A DNA stretch of 7,158 nt, from contig CAZDPE010000112.1 in NCBI GenBank assembly GCA_964507235.1, positions 1 through 7,158 on the forward strand, given 5' to 3'. This DNA comes from Suilimivivens sp964507235. GTDB taxonomy: Bacteria > Bacillota > Clostridia > Lachnospirales > Lachnospiraceae. Below are positions 6,939 to 7,158 of the stretch, one piece after another (position 1 is the first letter of the stretch; each line of letters opens with the position of its first letter). Under the pieces are notes generated by a model. That model was not told the origin of the DNA and searched no databases. It saw only the letters and a program-made list of their open reading frames with translations. A program made the translations under genes and the position numbers.

Positions 6939-6981
6939 AAATAAACCTCAATTCATCATTTTTAGAATGTAAATATAATTT

Positions 6982-7010
6982 AGTATAAAAAAACAGCCCT
7001 GAAAAAGCAA
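6982..7010 (-). promoter_or_regulatory. Promoter of the lipoprotein-AraC unit
   Basis: On the minus strand, TTGCTT (7005-7010) and TATACT (6982-6987) are separated by exactly 17 nt. The -10 box matches five of six consensus bases and the -35 box three of six. Transcription would begin near 6975 and leave a leader of about 37 nt before the lipoprotein ATG. It diverges from the tRNA promoter, with about 42 bp between the two -35 boxes. Confidence 0.6.
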
Positions 7011-7052
7011 GTGCTGCGGTTCACAAAGTAACAGTTCAGCCGCAAAAAATAC

Positions 7053-7081
7053 TTGACAAAGCAGGAGCCTTATTTTACAAT
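7053..7081 (+). promoter_or_regulatory. Promoter of tRNA-Phe
   Basis: A perfect -35 box TTGACA (7053-7058), a 17-nt spacer and TACAAT (7076-7081, five of six consensus bases) lie just before the tRNA. Transcription would start near 7088, about 17 nt before the mature 5' end at 7105. This fits a strong stable-RNA promoter. Confidence 0.85.
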
Positions 7082-7104
7082 AACTGATGTGTCAGCGAGC
7101 ATGG

Positions 7105-7158
<54 letters not shown>

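Overview
The window looks like a stretch of chromosome from a low-to-mid GC Firmicute, most likely a Lachnospiraceae-type clostridium. This rests on the class II (Firmicutes-type) GalT, the strong purine-rich Shine-Dalgarno sequences, the AraC regulator type, the DUF4080-like radical SAM protein and a tRNA-Phe with standard bacterial promoter boxes. The genus is inference. Every protein gene is on the minus strand; only the tRNA at the right edge is on the plus strand.

Layout from right to left, which is the direction of transcription for the proteins. A tRNA-Phe(GAA) gene starts at 7105 and is cut by the window end; it has a near-perfect promoter. Diverging from it is a promoter for a lipoprotein of unknown function (6267-6938), followed 20 bp later by an AraC-family regulator with an N-terminal sugar-sensing-type domain (5344-6246). 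A perfect 10-bp hairpin with a T-tract (5304-5337) closes that unit. Next come galactokinase galK (4009-5172), class II galactose-1-phosphate uridylyltransferase galT (2468-3967) and, 3 nt after galT, a cobalamin-binding-type radical SAM protein (728-2464).

Working hypothesis: the AraC protein controls the galKT Leloir genes next to it, because N-terminal domains of this type usually sense sugars. galE and galM are not in the window. GalK phosphorylates galactose, and GalT exchanges UMP between UDP-glucose and galactose-1-phosphate. The radical SAM protein has no obvious Leloir role and may only share the transcript.

The left 700 bp are different: visibly AT-rich and with no intact gene. On the minus strand they hold the tail of one gene and, 12 nt later, a good Shine-Dalgarno and start codon for a second gene whose reading frame is broken at least twice. 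This looks like a decayed two-gene cassette. The first fragment resembles the C-terminal end of AbiEii/AbiGii-type nucleotidyltransferase toxins (tentative); the second is unrecognised. I see no CRISPR array, insertion sequence, rRNA or riboswitch that I can support. No wholly new system is evident. The most interesting points are the decayed cassette, the radical SAM gene coupled to galT, and a short leader sequence shared by the lipoprotein and galK transcripts.
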